This document shows, piece after piece, positions 56,174-64,000 of a stretch of DNA of 64,000 nucleotides; position 1 is the stretch's first letter; every line of letters starts with the position of its first letter. A program made the position numbers and the translations under genes. The DNA lies in the NCBI RefSeq assembly GCF_000378725.1, contig NZ_KB900371.1:1-64000 (forward strand), written 5' to 3'. This DNA comes from Peptoniphilus lacrimalis DSM 7455 (GTDB lineage: Bacteria; Bacillota; Clostridia; Tissierellales; Peptoniphilaceae). Under the pieces are notes generated by a model. It saw nothing but the letters and a program-made list of their open reading frames with translations, had not been told where the DNA came from and searched no databases.

Positions 56174-57157
56174 ATGCCATTTGAAATAGTGAGAAATAAC
56201 ATAGTAAATATAAAAGTGGATGCAATTGTAAATACAGCAAATCCTAAACCTATAGTAGGTGGCGGAGTAGATAGTGAGATTCACAAAGGTGCAGGACCGG
56301 AGCTTCTAATTGCAAGAAAGAAAATCGGAGACATTGGCTTTGGCAAAGCCTTTATAACATCTGCATATAATTTAAAGGCAAAATATGTAATTCACACTTC
56401 AACTCCATCTTGGGAGGGTGGATATAAGGGGGAAGGAGAAATACTTTCAGATTGCATTAAAAACTCTTTAAACTTGGCAAAAGAAAAGGACTGCGACTCC
56501 ATAGCCATGCCTTTGATCGGAACAGGAACCTGTGGATATCCAAGCGACTTGGCGCTTCAAATTACCATTAAAGAAGTGAGCGAATTTTTATTAAAAAACG
56601 AAATGCACATATACCTTGCAGTCTTTTCAAAGGATGCCTTTTCATTGTCAAAAAAACTCTTTAAGTCGGTAAAAGAATATATTTCAGAAAACTACGTTGA
56701 AGAAAAAATAAATAAAGAATACATAGGCTCATTTCGCAGAAAATATAGTTTAGAGGCTAACAATGTGCAACCCTTTATCCAAGACAGTGAATGTATAGAA
56801 GACATTTTAAAAAATTTGGACGAAGGATTCTCCAAGACCTTATTAAGACTAATAGACAACTCCGGCAAGACGGATCCTGAAGTTTATAAAAAGGCAAATA
56901 TTGACAGAAAGCTTTTTTCCAAAATCAAAAATAATCCCGAATATCGTCCCTCAAAGACCACCGCAATAGCCTTTGCCTTGGCATTAGAACTGAATAAGGA
57001 TGGGATGGAAGATTTAATAGGAAGAGCAGGCTATGCCCTCACAAGAAGTAGCAAGTTTGACCTAATAATTGAATATTTTATCGAAAGAAAAAATTACAAC
57101 ATTTTAGAAATAAACGAAGCATTATTTGCCTTCGACCAACCTTTAATCGGAGGATAA
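56174..57157 (+). CDS. Macro domain protein with C-terminal helical domain
   Basis: A 327-residue protein with AAAGGAGG upstream. Residues about 1-170 are a macro domain (VDAIVNTANPKPIVGGGVDS, HTSTPSWEGGYKGEGEIL, AMPLIGTGTCGYP) that binds ADP-ribose or related ligands. Residues about 215-327 form a helical, HTH-like domain (EVYKKANIDRKLFSKIKNNP, ELNKDGMEDLIGRAGYAL, EINEALFAFDQPLIGG) seen in a Firmicutes macro subfamily. Codons are less AT-rich than the neighbours. The vWA gene follows by about 70 bp. Confidence 0.85.
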   Translation: MPFEIVRNNIVNIKVDAIVNTANPKPIVGGGVDSEIHKGAGPELLIARKKIGDIGFGKAFITSAYNLKAKYVIHTSTPSWEGGYKGEGEILSDCIKNSLNLAKEKDCDSIAMPLIGTGTCGYPSDLALQITIKEVSEFLLKNEMHIYLAVFSKDAFSLSKKLFKSVKEYISENYVEEKINKEYIGSFRRKYSLEANNVQPFIQDSECIEDILKNLDEGFSKTLLRLIDNSGKTDPEVYKKANIDRKLFSKIKNNPEYRPSKTTAIAFALALELNKDGMEDLIGRAGYALTRSSKFDLIIEYFIERKNYNILEINEALFAFDQPLIGG

Positions 57158-57228
57158 ATGTCGCCTTGAAAGTGACCTAAATCTCTTCTTTATCTTTTAC
57201 AATATAGTAAAAGAAAGGAAGGATAATA

Positions 57229-57873
57229 ATGATAGAACTTGTATTTATATTAGATAAGAGTGGCTCAATGCAAGGCTTGGAAAAGGACACAATAGGTGGC
57301 TTTAACTCTATGATCGAAAGGCAAAAAAAAGAAGAGGGAGAAGCATATGTATCCACAATATTATTTAACGAAGAAAGTAAAGTTATACACGACAGAGTGT
57401 CCATAAAAGATGTTCCAAAACTCACAGAGGAAGAATACTATGTAGAAGGTTGCACCGCACTACTTGATGCAGTGGGAGAAGCCATAAAACACATAGGAAA
57501 CATTCACAAGTATGCTCGCAAAGAAGATGTGCCAGATAAGACATTATTTGTAATCACAACAGACGGCATGGAAAACGCCAGCAGAAGGTACAGTTACAAA
57601 GAAGTAAAAAGACTAATCACCAAGCAAAGAGAGAAATATGGCTGGGAATTTATCTTATTAGGTTCAAACATAGACGCAGAAGGAGAAGGAGAAAAGTTTG
57701 GCATAAAAAGAGAAATGGCGGTAAACTATCACAGCGACGAAAAAGGCACAGAACTAAACTACAGAGTCATAGGCGATGCCATAAGCTATGTAAGAAGAAA
57801 CAAAGGAAGAGTCGACAAACACTGGAAAGACGAAATCACAGAAGACTACAAAAACAGAAAAGACAAAAGATGA
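57229..57873 (+). CDS. von Willebrand factor A domain protein
   Basis: A 214-residue cytoplasmic vWA protein with AAGGAAGG before ATG 57229. MIDAS metal site FILDKSGSMQGLEKDT at the N-terminus, GCTALLDAVGEAIKH (Thr) and VITTDGMENASRR (Asp) complete it. The C-terminal part is basic (RRNKGRVDKHWKDEITEDYK). It shares composition with the macro-domain gene and forms a plus-strand pair with it. The function is unknown; ADP-ribose-linked signalling is an inference from the neighbour. Confidence 0.83.
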   Translation: MIELVFILDKSGSMQGLEKDTIGGFNSMIERQKKEEGEAYVSTILFNEESKVIHDRVSIKDVPKLTEEEYYVEGCTALLDAVGEAIKHIGNIHKYARKEDVPDKTLFVITTDGMENASRRYSYKEVKRLITKQREKYGWEFILLGSNIDAEGEGEKFGIKREMAVNYHSDEKGTELNYRVIGDAISYVRRNKGRVDKHWKDEITEDYKNRKDKR

Positions 57874-57898
57874 AAACAATTAAAGAAAAGCTTTGTTA

Positions 57899-57940
57899 AT
57901 GGGGATATTCGCAAGTATTTAAGCTTGCGTCTATCCTCTT
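57899..57940 (+). terminator. Terminator after the vWA gene
   Basis: GGATA and TATCC with inner CGCAAG/CTTGCG form a stem interrupted by small mismatches, followed by TCTTTAAT. It closes the macro-vWA pair. Confidence 0.5.
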
Positions 57941-57995
57941 TAATATAAAATGGAAATTTAAATAAGGCTTAATCTACTTCATTTTAGTACTAAAA

Positions 57996-58027
57996 ATCGG
58001 CACAAAGGTTAATTTCTTCATGCCGAT
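57996..58027 (-). terminator. Terminator of rarA
   Basis: ATCGGCA and TGCCGAT form a 7-bp stem with an 18-nt loop; on the minus strand TTTTTAG follows. It is about 40 bp after the rarA stop. Confidence 0.6.
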
Positions 58028-58067
58028 TAGATTTTGTAAAAATACTTTATTTATATTTCCTAAGTTC

Positions 58068-59378
58068 TTATTTTTCTTTACCTATTTTTTTAAAATAGTC
58101 TATTATTTCTTTTTCATAGCCTATATTTTTTGGTTTATAATATTTTTTATCTTTAAGTTCATAAGGAAGGTAGTCTTGTTTGACGTATGAATTTTCGTAA
58201 TCATGAGGATATAAATATTTTTCATGGCTTTTGTTTGCTGGATTATTTTTATCTATGAGATATATTGGTATCGTTGACTTTCCTTCTTCTTTGATATCTG
58301 AAATTGCCTCATTTATTCCACGATATGCTGCGTTTGATTTTACAGAGGATGCCAGATATGTGGCGCATTGTCCTAAAATAATTCTAGCTTCAGGCATTCC
58401 CACTGCATTGATATTTTGAAAGCAAGCAGATGCTACAACCATAGCCATGGGATTTGCATTTCCTACATCTTCTGATGCAAAAATTATCATTCTTCTTGCT
58501 ATAAATTTTATATCTTCTCCAGATTCAAGCATTTTGGCTAAATAGTATAGGGCTGCATCAGGATCTGTACCCCTTAGAGATTTTATAAAAGCTGAAATTG
58601 TATCATAATGTTCGTTGCCACCATTGTCATACAATAATTTTTTTCTTTGCATGGAATTTTCGAGAACATCTAAAGTTAGATTAACTTCATTGTCAACTTT
58701 ATCTGTTGATAATACTGCAATTTCTAAAGAATTTAGAAGAAATCTACCATCGCCCGATGAATTTCTGATTAAAAATTCTCTTGCTTGTTCAGACAAATTA
58801 ATTTTTAAATTTCCAAAGCCTTTGATTTTATCACTGATCGCCCTGTCAATTAATTTATTCATGTCTTTATTTTCTAATGCTTTTAAATTTAATATTTGCA
58901 ATCTGGACAAAAGTGCTTTATTAACTTCAAAATATGGGTTTTCAGTGGTTGCTCCAATAAGTATAATTATTCCTCGCTCTACATAGGGCAAGAGTGCGTC
59001 TTGTTGGGTTTTATTAAATCTGTGAATTTCATCAATAAATACGATAGTTTCTATATTTGAAAATTTGAAATCATCTTGAGCTTTATTTAGGACTTCTCTC
59101 AATTCTTTGATGTTTGATGTAACCGCAGAAAGTTCCACGAAGTTTTTATTTGTTAAATTAGCAATTATTTTTGCAAGGGTTGTCTTTCCTACTCCTGGAG
59201 GTCCATAAAAAAGCAAGGAATTTACCCTGTCACTCTTAATAAGTCTAGAGAGAAATTTCCCTTGACCTATAATATGGTCTTGACCAACAAATTCTTCTAA
59301 ATTTTTTGGTCTTAGCCTATCGGCAAGGGGCGACTTATTATTAAGATTTTTTTCCATAGATAAGTCAAATAGATTCAT
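58068..59378 (-). CDS. rarA: Replication-associated recombination protein A (RarA/MgsA)
   Basis: A 436-residue AAA+ ATPase acting at stalled replication forks. [20 protein letters not shown] near residue 20, Walker [14 protein letters not shown] near 60, Walker [14 protein letters not shown] and sensor [13 protein letters not shown]. The C-terminal tetramer domain carries [20 protein letters not shown] and [13 protein letters not shown]-type residues. It overlaps nrdR by 14 bp. Confidence 0.92.
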   Translation of the reverse strand: MNLFDLSMEKNLNNKSPLADRLRPKNLEEFVGQDHIIGQGKFLSRLIKSDRVNSLLFYGPPGVGKTTLAKIIANLTNKNFVELSAVTSNIKELREVLNKAQDDFKFSNIETIVFIDEIHRFNKTQQDALLPYVERGIIILIGATTENPYFEVNKALLSRLQILNLKALENKDMNKLIDRAISDKIKGFGNLKINLSEQAREFLIRNSSGDGRFLLNSLEIAVLSTDKVDNEVNLTLDVLENSMQRKKLLYDNGGNEHYDTISAFIKSLRGTDPDAALYYLAKMLESGEDIKFIARRMIIFASEDVGNANPMAMVVASACFQNINAVGMPEARIILGQCATYLASSVKSNAAYRGINEAISDIKEEGKSTIPIYLIDKNNPANKSHEKYLYPHDYENSYVKQDYLPYELKDKKYYKPKNIGYEKEIIDYFKKIGKEK

Positions 59379-59826
59379 TTTTATTTATTATTTTTTCCAA
59401 TTCATCAACAAAAGTTTGTAAGTCTTTAAATTCTCTATAAACTGAGGCGAATCGCACATAAGAAACCTCATCTAATTTTTTTAGTTCTTCCATAACCATC
59501 TCACCCACATCTTTGGAGTAGATTTCTTTTTTCATTGAATTTTGAATGTTTTTTTCAATCCTATCGCTTGCATTCTCGATTTTTTCTCTTGATACAGGTC
59601 TTTTTTCACATGATTTTATCATTCCATTTATTATTTTATCTCTATCAAAAGCTTGCCTTGTCCCATCTTTTTTTATAACCATAATGGGAGATGATTCTAT
59701 CTTTTCATAAGTTGTAAATCTCCCCTTACATTTTAAACATTCTCTTCTTCTTCTTATTGTATTATCTTCAGTTGGTCTTGTATCAACTACCTTAGAATCT
59801 TCATAAGCACAAAATGGACACTTCAT
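59365..59826 (-). CDS. nrdR: Ribonucleotide reductase repressor NrdR
   Basis: A 153-residue regulator. Zinc ribbon [18 protein letters not shown] with [14 protein letters not shown], then the ATP-cone ([20 protein letters not shown]...RPVSREKIE...[20 protein letters not shown]). It senses ATP/dATP and represses nrd genes. No NrdR box is visible near it. It lies between ftsZ and rarA. Confidence 0.93.
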   Translation of the reverse strand: MKCPFCAYEDSKVVDTRPTEDNTIRRRRECLKCKGRFTTYEKIESSPIMVIKKDGTRQAFDRDKIINGMIKSCEKRPVSREKIENASDRIEKNIQNSMKKEIYSKDVGEMVMEELKKLDEVSYVRFASVYREFKDLQTFVDELEKIINKNESI

Positions 59827-59906
59827 AATTACCCCTATTCAAAAACCCCAACTCTTCATATTCAGTTCAAATAAAAAATTAGGGTTATATTAGTTCATAA
59901 TAAATT

Positions 59907-59927
59907 GAGCGGACATAAAATCCGCTC
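59907..59927 (-). terminator. Terminator of ftsZ
   Basis: GAGCGGA and TCCGCTC form a perfect 7-bp stem with a 7-nt loop. The T-tract on the minus strand is weak (AATTTATTAT). Confidence 0.55.
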
Positions 59928-59946
59928 ATAATTTCAATAAAACAAA

Positions 59947-61029
59947 TTATTTGTTTCTATTAATTTTTAAGAATGATGGAATTTTTAATTCTCCATTGTC
60001 TTCTTCTTCATTTTCTTTTAAATTTCTTGCAACAAGGTTTGGTTTTTTCTTATCATCCTTCTTGCTATCATCTTTATATTGGTCAAATTCTGTTGCTATT
60101 ACTGTAATCTTAACTTGATCTTTAAGAGTTTCGTCAATTCCTGCTCCGAAAATAATGTTAGCATCTTCATCTACACATTCACGAATAAGATCTGCAGCTT
60201 CGTTAACTTCAAAAATTCCAAGATCATTTCCTGCAGTAATATTAAGTAATACTGATTTTGCTCCTTCAATAGAAGTTTCAAGAAGAGGTGAATTTATTGC
60301 AAGTTTTGCAGCTTCAGTTGCTCTATCATCTCCTGATGCAATTCCTATACCCATATGTGCTATACCCTTGTCTTGCATTATTGTCTTAACATCAGCAAAG
60401 TCAAGATTAATTAAATTAGGTACAGAAATTAAATCAGAAATACCTTGAATACCTTGTTTTAAAATTTCATCAGCCATTTCGAAAGCTTCAGAAAAACTTG
60501 TCTTTTTATCAGCGATTGATAATAATCTGTCGTTAGGAATTATAACCAAAGTATCAACTTTATCCTTTAAAGCAGAAATTCCTCTTGCTGCAGACTTAGA
60601 TCTCTTCATACCTTCAAAAGCAAAAGGTTTTGTTACAACACCAACAGTAAGTATTCCAAGTTCTTTAGCAATTTCTGCTATAACAGGAGCAGCTCCTGTT
60701 CCTGTTCCTCCGCCCATACCAGCTGTTATAAATACCATATCAGTATCTTTTAATGATTCTTTAATTTCATCAATTGATTCTTCGGCTGATTCTTGTCCTA
60801 CATCAGGATTAGCTCCTGCACCAAGACCTTTTGTTACTTTCTCGCCAATTTGAATTTTATTATCTGCTAAGGAAGATTTAAGCGCTTGTCTATCAGTATT
60901 GAAAGCATAAAATTCAACACCCTTAATACCGGCACTAATCATTCTGTTTACAGCATTATTTCCGCCACCGCCGACGCCAACAACTTTAATCTTGGCAAAA
61001 TCATCATGATCCATATCAAATTCCAACAT
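59947..61029 (-). CDS. ftsZ: Cell division GTPase FtsZ
   Basis: 360 residues from ATG 61029 with AGGAGGAT upstream; a 15-nt longer frame exists. N-terminal GTP-binding domain with [20 protein letters not shown], the tubulin signature [10 protein letters not shown] near residue 105, [12 protein letters not shown]7 loop region, then an acidic linker and C-terminal peptide [13 protein letters not shown]. It polymerises into the Z ring. An own promoter lies at 61094-61122. Confidence 0.96.
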   Translation of the reverse strand: MLEFDMDHDDFAKIKVVGVGGGGNNAVNRMISAGIKGVEFYAFNTDRQALKSSLADNKIQIGEKVTKGLGAGANPDVGQESAEESIDEIKESLKDTDMVFITAGMGGGTGTGAAPVIAEIAKELGILTVGVVTKPFAFEGMKRSKSAARGISALKDKVDTLVIIPNDRLLSIADKKTSFSEAFEMADEILKQGIQGISDLISVPNLINLDFADVKTIMQDKGIAHMGIGIASGDDRATEAAKLAINSPLLETSIEGAKSVLLNITAGNDLGIFEVNEAADLIRECVDEDANIIFGAGIDETLKDQVKITVIATEFDQYKDDSKKDDKKKPNLVARNLKENEEEDNGELKIPSFLKINRNK

Positions 61030-61093
61030 ATATATCCTCCTCATATGATAAAATACTTATAGTCTATTTTTAATTACTCTATGCATTAATCTT

Positions 61094-61122
61094 ATTTTAT
61101 AGAAAATAAGTCAAATAGTCAA
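61094..61122 (-). promoter_or_regulatory. ftsZ promoter
   Basis: TTGACT (61117-61122) and TAAAAT (61094-61099) with a 17-bp spacer, in the 165-bp gap between divIB and ftsZ; a second TTGACT occurs 9 bp downstream in the spacer. Confidence 0.65.
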
Positions 61123-61193
61123 CAATAAAGTAATAAATTGAAAATAATAATGCTTTCAAGTATTTTTATCAATTATCTTATTAATATTATTTT

Positions 61194-62054
61194 TTAATTT
61201 TTATTATTAATTACCTTTTGTTTGACATCATTATTTATAACTACAGATGTATCTTTAGAAGTATTATTATCGAAAATATCCTCTTCCTTAGTATCTTTTT
61301 CAACAACAATTGGATTTTCAGATTTTTCCATTTCAATAAGGCTTACATTTTTACCTGTATTTTTGATATCTTCCAGTATTAATTTTAACATATTAAGCTT
61401 ATAATCAATATTGTTATAAGACCCAAATTCAACTTTAATTCCATCTACTGTGACAAAAGTTGAGATTGAATCTAAAAGTGATACTGATTTTATATTACCT
61501 TCTAAATTAAACTTGCTATCTCTTAATTTTTCTAAAAGCATTACCTTCTCTTGAGAATCTTTATCTCTTAAAATATAATCCCCAACTTTTAAATTTTCAA
61601 TATCTAGTCCATAAATATCCATTAGATTTGAATTTTTATCTTTAGTTGTGTCAATAATTCTAAAATCACTATCAATTAAATTATAATCTTTTTTTTGAAT
61701 CTGATAATAGGGTTTTCTTTCTACTATATTTATATTTACCTTACCACCAAGATTAAAGGTCAGCTTAACATCCTTAACATAAGGAATAGATTTAATTGAA
61801 TTTATTCTATCCTTTTTAGAAATGTTATAGAATTTATCTGCTGGTCCGAGTTTCGCCTTTCTCAAAACCTCTTCTCTTTTTACCTTTTCAATACCAGAAA
61901 TATTTATATCTTTTACTTTAAATAAGCTGGAATGTCTTATAGCAAACAAAATTAAAAAAATAATTGTAAAAAAAATAAAAAATCTTGTGAAAATTCTAAA
62001 AATCCTCCTAAATTTTCTATTCTTTTTTCTTTTAATTTTCTTTAATTTTCCCAT
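61194..62054 (-). CDS. divIB: Cell division protein DivIB/FtsQ
   Basis: A 286-residue membrane protein. A very basic start (KLKKIKRKKNRKFRRIFRIF), one membrane helix (FFIFFTIIFLILFAI, residues about 28-43), the POTRA domain FKVKDINISGIEKVKREEVL, the FtsQ beta domain, and a polar C-terminal tail rich in Asp, Asn and Val. It acts in the divisome with FtsL and FtsB. It is 13 bp after murG. Confidence 0.88.
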   Translation of the reverse strand: MGKLKKIKRKKNRKFRRIFRIFTRFFIFFTIIFLILFAIRHSSLFKVKDINISGIEKVKREEVLRKAKLGPADKFYNISKKDRINSIKSIPYVKDVKLTFNLGGKVNINIVERKPYYQIQKKDYNLIDSDFRIIDTTKDKNSNLMDIYGLDIENLKVGDYILRDKDSQEKVMLLEKLRDSKFNLEGNIKSVSLLDSISTFVTVDGIKVEFGSYNNIDYKLNMLKLILEDIKNTGKNVSLIEMEKSENPIVVEKDTKEEDIFDNNTSKDTSVVINNDVKQKVINNKN

Positions 62055-62067
62055 AACACCACTCGAT

Positions 62068-63153
62068 TTATTTAAATTTTATAATTTCCCTTACAATTTC
62101 AGAAACGGCATCAGGATTACCCATTTTTTTAGAATTCTCAGCCATTTTTTTTCTTAAATCATCATTATTTAAAATTTCTTCTATATTATCATATAAAAGC
62201 TTTCCTGTTAACTTATCTTCAGTAATTATTTGACTGGCATTTATATCTTTATAAGAATTTGCATTAAATACTTGGTGATTTCCAGCAGTATATGACTTTG
62301 GTATTAAAATTGAAGCAAGTCCTACCGCAGAAATTTCAGCCAAAGTCATTGCCGATGAAGATGCAATAACAAGATCTGCAGCCATTAAATATTTAGGCAC
62401 TTCAAAAGAGTAATCAAATATTTTTACATTTTCAGGAATTTCTAAATCTTTCATAAATCCCTCATAATGCTCTCTTCCAGTAACATGAACAAGTTTGAAG
62501 TCTATATTATAATCTCCTTTTATAATTTCTTTTATAGCATCGTTAGTTGATTCTTGTCCTCCACTACCGCCAAAAGAAAATACCAATTTATCTTCTGCCT
62601 TCAATCCGAGTTCTTGTCTTTTTTTATTCCTATCTAAGTGTGAAAAATCATTTCTTATAGGATTGCCAGTAAAAATAACATTTGAATTTTTAAAATATTT
62701 TTTAGCTTCTTTAAAATTTAAAAATACTAAGTCAGCCTTTCTAGATAAAAATCTATTTGTCTTTCCAGGATAGGCATTTTGTTCCTGAATCATTGTTTTT
62801 ATTCCCTTTTGTTGGGCTTTTAATACAATTGGGCAACAAACATAGCCACCTGTTCCTATAACAAAATCAGGTTTAAAATCATTAATAATTTTTGTAGACT
62901 CACTTAGTCCTCTCATTAAATTAACCATAGTTATAAAAGTTTCTTTATTAATTTTTTTGCGAGGTAAACCTGAAATATGAATAGGTCTAAAATCATATCC
63001 CTTTTTTCCCACAAGCTCTTCTTCTAAAGAATCTTTTTTTCCAACATATATAATTTCTGCATCTTTATCTTGTTTTGTTAATTCATCACAAATGGCAAGT
63101 GCCGGATAAATATGACCTCCTGTACCGCCACCACTTAAAATATATTTCATCAA
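62068..63153 (-). CDS. murG: UDP-GlcNAc:lipid I transferase MurG
   Basis: A 361-residue peripheral membrane glycosyltransferase making lipid II. N-terminal glycine loop SGGGTGGHIYPALA, GYVCCPIVLKAQQKGIKTMI, VFSFGGSGGQESTNDAIKEI and the donor-site segment ASSSAMTLAEISAVGLASIL. Normal length. It overlaps ftsW by 4 bp. Confidence 0.95.
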   Translation of the reverse strand: MMKYILSGGGTGGHIYPALAICDELTKQDKDAEIIYVGKKDSLEEELVGKKGYDFRPIHISGLPRKKINKETFITMVNLMRGLSESTKIINDFKPDFVIGTGGYVCCPIVLKAQQKGIKTMIQEQNAYPGKTNRFLSRKADLVFLNFKEAKKYFKNSNVIFTGNPIRNDFSHLDRNKKRQELGLKAEDKLVFSFGGSGGQESTNDAIKEIIKGDYNIDFKLVHVTGREHYEGFMKDLEIPENVKIFDYSFEVPKYLMAADLVIASSSAMTLAEISAVGLASILIPKSYTAGNHQVFNANSYKDINASQIITEDKLTGKLLYDNIEEILNNDDLRKKMAENSKKMGNPDAVSEIVREIIKFK

Positions 63154-64000
63154 TTACCATCCTTTGATATTTTTAGCAATAATCCTACGGCTACCATACT
63201 CATAACAAGGGCAGTTCCTCCATAGGAAATAAAGGGTAAAGTTATACCTGTTACTGGCAATATTTTACAGGTTACACCTATATTAAAAAATGCCTGTATT
63301 CCTATGTAAGTTGTTATACCTATGGCGGTAAATTTATAAAATAAGTCATCCGTTTGAGTAGCTATTTTAAAACCCCTATATATTAATATCAAGTAAAGAA
63401 TAATTAAAACTAAGGCTCCTACAAATCCGAACTCCTCACATATTACCGAAAAAATAAAATCAGTATGGGCTTCTGGAAGATTTGCATATTTTTGTTTAGA
63501 TTGAAAAAAACCACTTCCTGTATATCCTCCAAGAGCGATAGCATAAAGAGATTGAGTTATCTGATACAACTCATCACTGACATCGCCTTGATCAGAAGCA
63601 ATTAAGCCCATAATTCTTTCTCGCCTATACTTGGAACCTGGACCCATAAGAATTAAAACAACAAGTCCTAGCCCCATTAAAAGCATGATTAAAAATTCCT
63701 TTTTAGTCATTCCTGCTGAGGTAAACATAGCAAAAAGGGCAAGTCCAATAACAATAGCAGTAGAAAAGTCCTTAATCATAATAGGAACAATGGAAAATCC
63801 CATGATCACAAGAATAGTTACAAATATAGAATCTTCCTTTATTTTATTAAAATTATTTGCTAGATACTTAGCTAAGAATAGAATTGAAGAAACTTTCAAA
63901 ATATCTGATGGTTGAAAGGCAAAAATCTCTCTTCCTGCAATTTCAATTTTCAACCACCTTACTTGTCCATTTACTAATTTACCCATAGGAGTCCATAACA
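63150..64000 (-). CDS. ftsW: SEDS peptidoglycan polymerase FtsW (partial, C-terminal part)
   Basis: The open frame continues past the right edge (reading L-W-T-P before MGKLVNGQ). The visible 282 residues have GKLVNGQVRWLKIEI, FQPSDILKVSSILFLAKYLA, a KDFSTAIVIGLALFAMF helix with the catalytic-type Asp region, SLYAIALGGYTGSGFFQSKQ then KYANLPEAHTDFIF, and PVTGITLPFISYGGTALVMS. This is the lipid II polymerase of the divisome, in the usual place before murG. Confidence 0.93.
   Translation of the reverse strand, partial: LWTPMGKLVNGQVRWLKIEIAGREIFAFQPSDILKVSSILFLAKYLANNFNKIKEDSIFVTILVIMGFSIVPIMIKDFSTAIVIGLALFAMFTSAGMTKKEFLIMLLMGLGLVVLILMGPGSKYRRERIMGLIASDQGDVSDELYQITQSLYAIALGGYTGSGFFQSKQKYANLPEAHTDFIFSVICEEFGFVGALVLIILYLILIYRGFKIATQTDDLFYKFTAIGITTYIGIQAFFNIGVTCKILPVTGITLPFISYGGTALVMSMVAVGLLLKISKDGN

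Noticed and set aside
20750-64000. tRNA or rRNA genes and CRISPR arrays in the chromosomal part
   Set aside because: I looked for cloverleaf ends (GGTTCGA-type T-loops), rRNA consensus blocks and regular repeats and found none beyond the T-box leader.

Overview
The window is low-GC Firmicutes DNA. Its chromosomal part, from about 20.75 kb to the right edge, looks like a Gram-positive anaerobic coccus of the Peptoniphilaceae (Peptoniphilus or Anaerococcus type). This placement is an inference from very AT-rich codon use, a butyryl-CoA:acetate-type CoA-transferase, a T-box-regulated type-2 IleRS, pseudouridine catabolism and the division-gene order nrdR-ftsZ, divIB, murG, ftsW. No rRNA or tRNA gene is present to confirm it. 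Almost all genes run on the minus strand.

Region 1 (1 to about 20.75 kb) is the right part of an integrative conjugative element (ICE) of the Tn1549/CTn type, integrated in the 3' end of rlmD (rumA). Read in transcription order (right to left) it holds a CD1845-type membrane protein, a RepA-type initiator, a DnaC-like ATPase, PcfB, the coupling protein VirD4, an SSB and the small membrane protein Maff2. Two insertions interrupt this module. A group II intron sits in maff2 after codon 38; its 3' part lies beyond the left edge. A complete 15.1 kb Tn4451-type mobilizable transposon sits inside virD4 at an in-frame GGA codon, separating Walker A from Walker B.

Region 2 (1.85 to 16.95 kb) is that inner transposon. 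It carries tnpW at the left end and a large serine recombinase (TnpX type) at the right end. Between them are an ORF6N/PLD-like protein with a DUF1413 partner, a phage-type replisome organizer, a MobA/MobL relaxase with an IncQ/pTi-like oriT just upstream, a DUF3847 protein and a sigma-like HTH protein. The cargo is a TetR-controlled transport module: two exporter-type ABC half-transporters, an ECF ATPase, EcfT, an MptD-type S component and a ClbS/DfsB protein. Its layout resembles siderophore/metallophore import loci. Precise excision would restore an intact 594-residue virD4, so the inner element may act as an on/off switch for its host ICE.

Region 3 (20.75 to 64 kb) is chromosomal core. 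It holds rlmD with an ICE-supplied C-terminal tail, cvfB, a VanW protein, psuG-psuK, tdk, cyclophilin, MATE, hemolysin III, map, a TPR protein, a frameshifted radical SAM gene, a CoA-transferase, an AddA-like helicase-nuclease and a carbohydrate ABC importer with a TIM-barrel enzyme. Then come ileS with its T-box, rrf2, an SAF-domain dehydrogenase, an HI0933 flavoprotein, mscS, threonine aldolase, a YeiH/LysR pair, a macro-domain/vWA pair that looks acquired, rarA, nrdR, ftsZ, divIB, murG and ftsW (cut by the right edge). IleRS has the altered GXHH signature in place of HXGH, a change associated with extreme mupirocin resistance.
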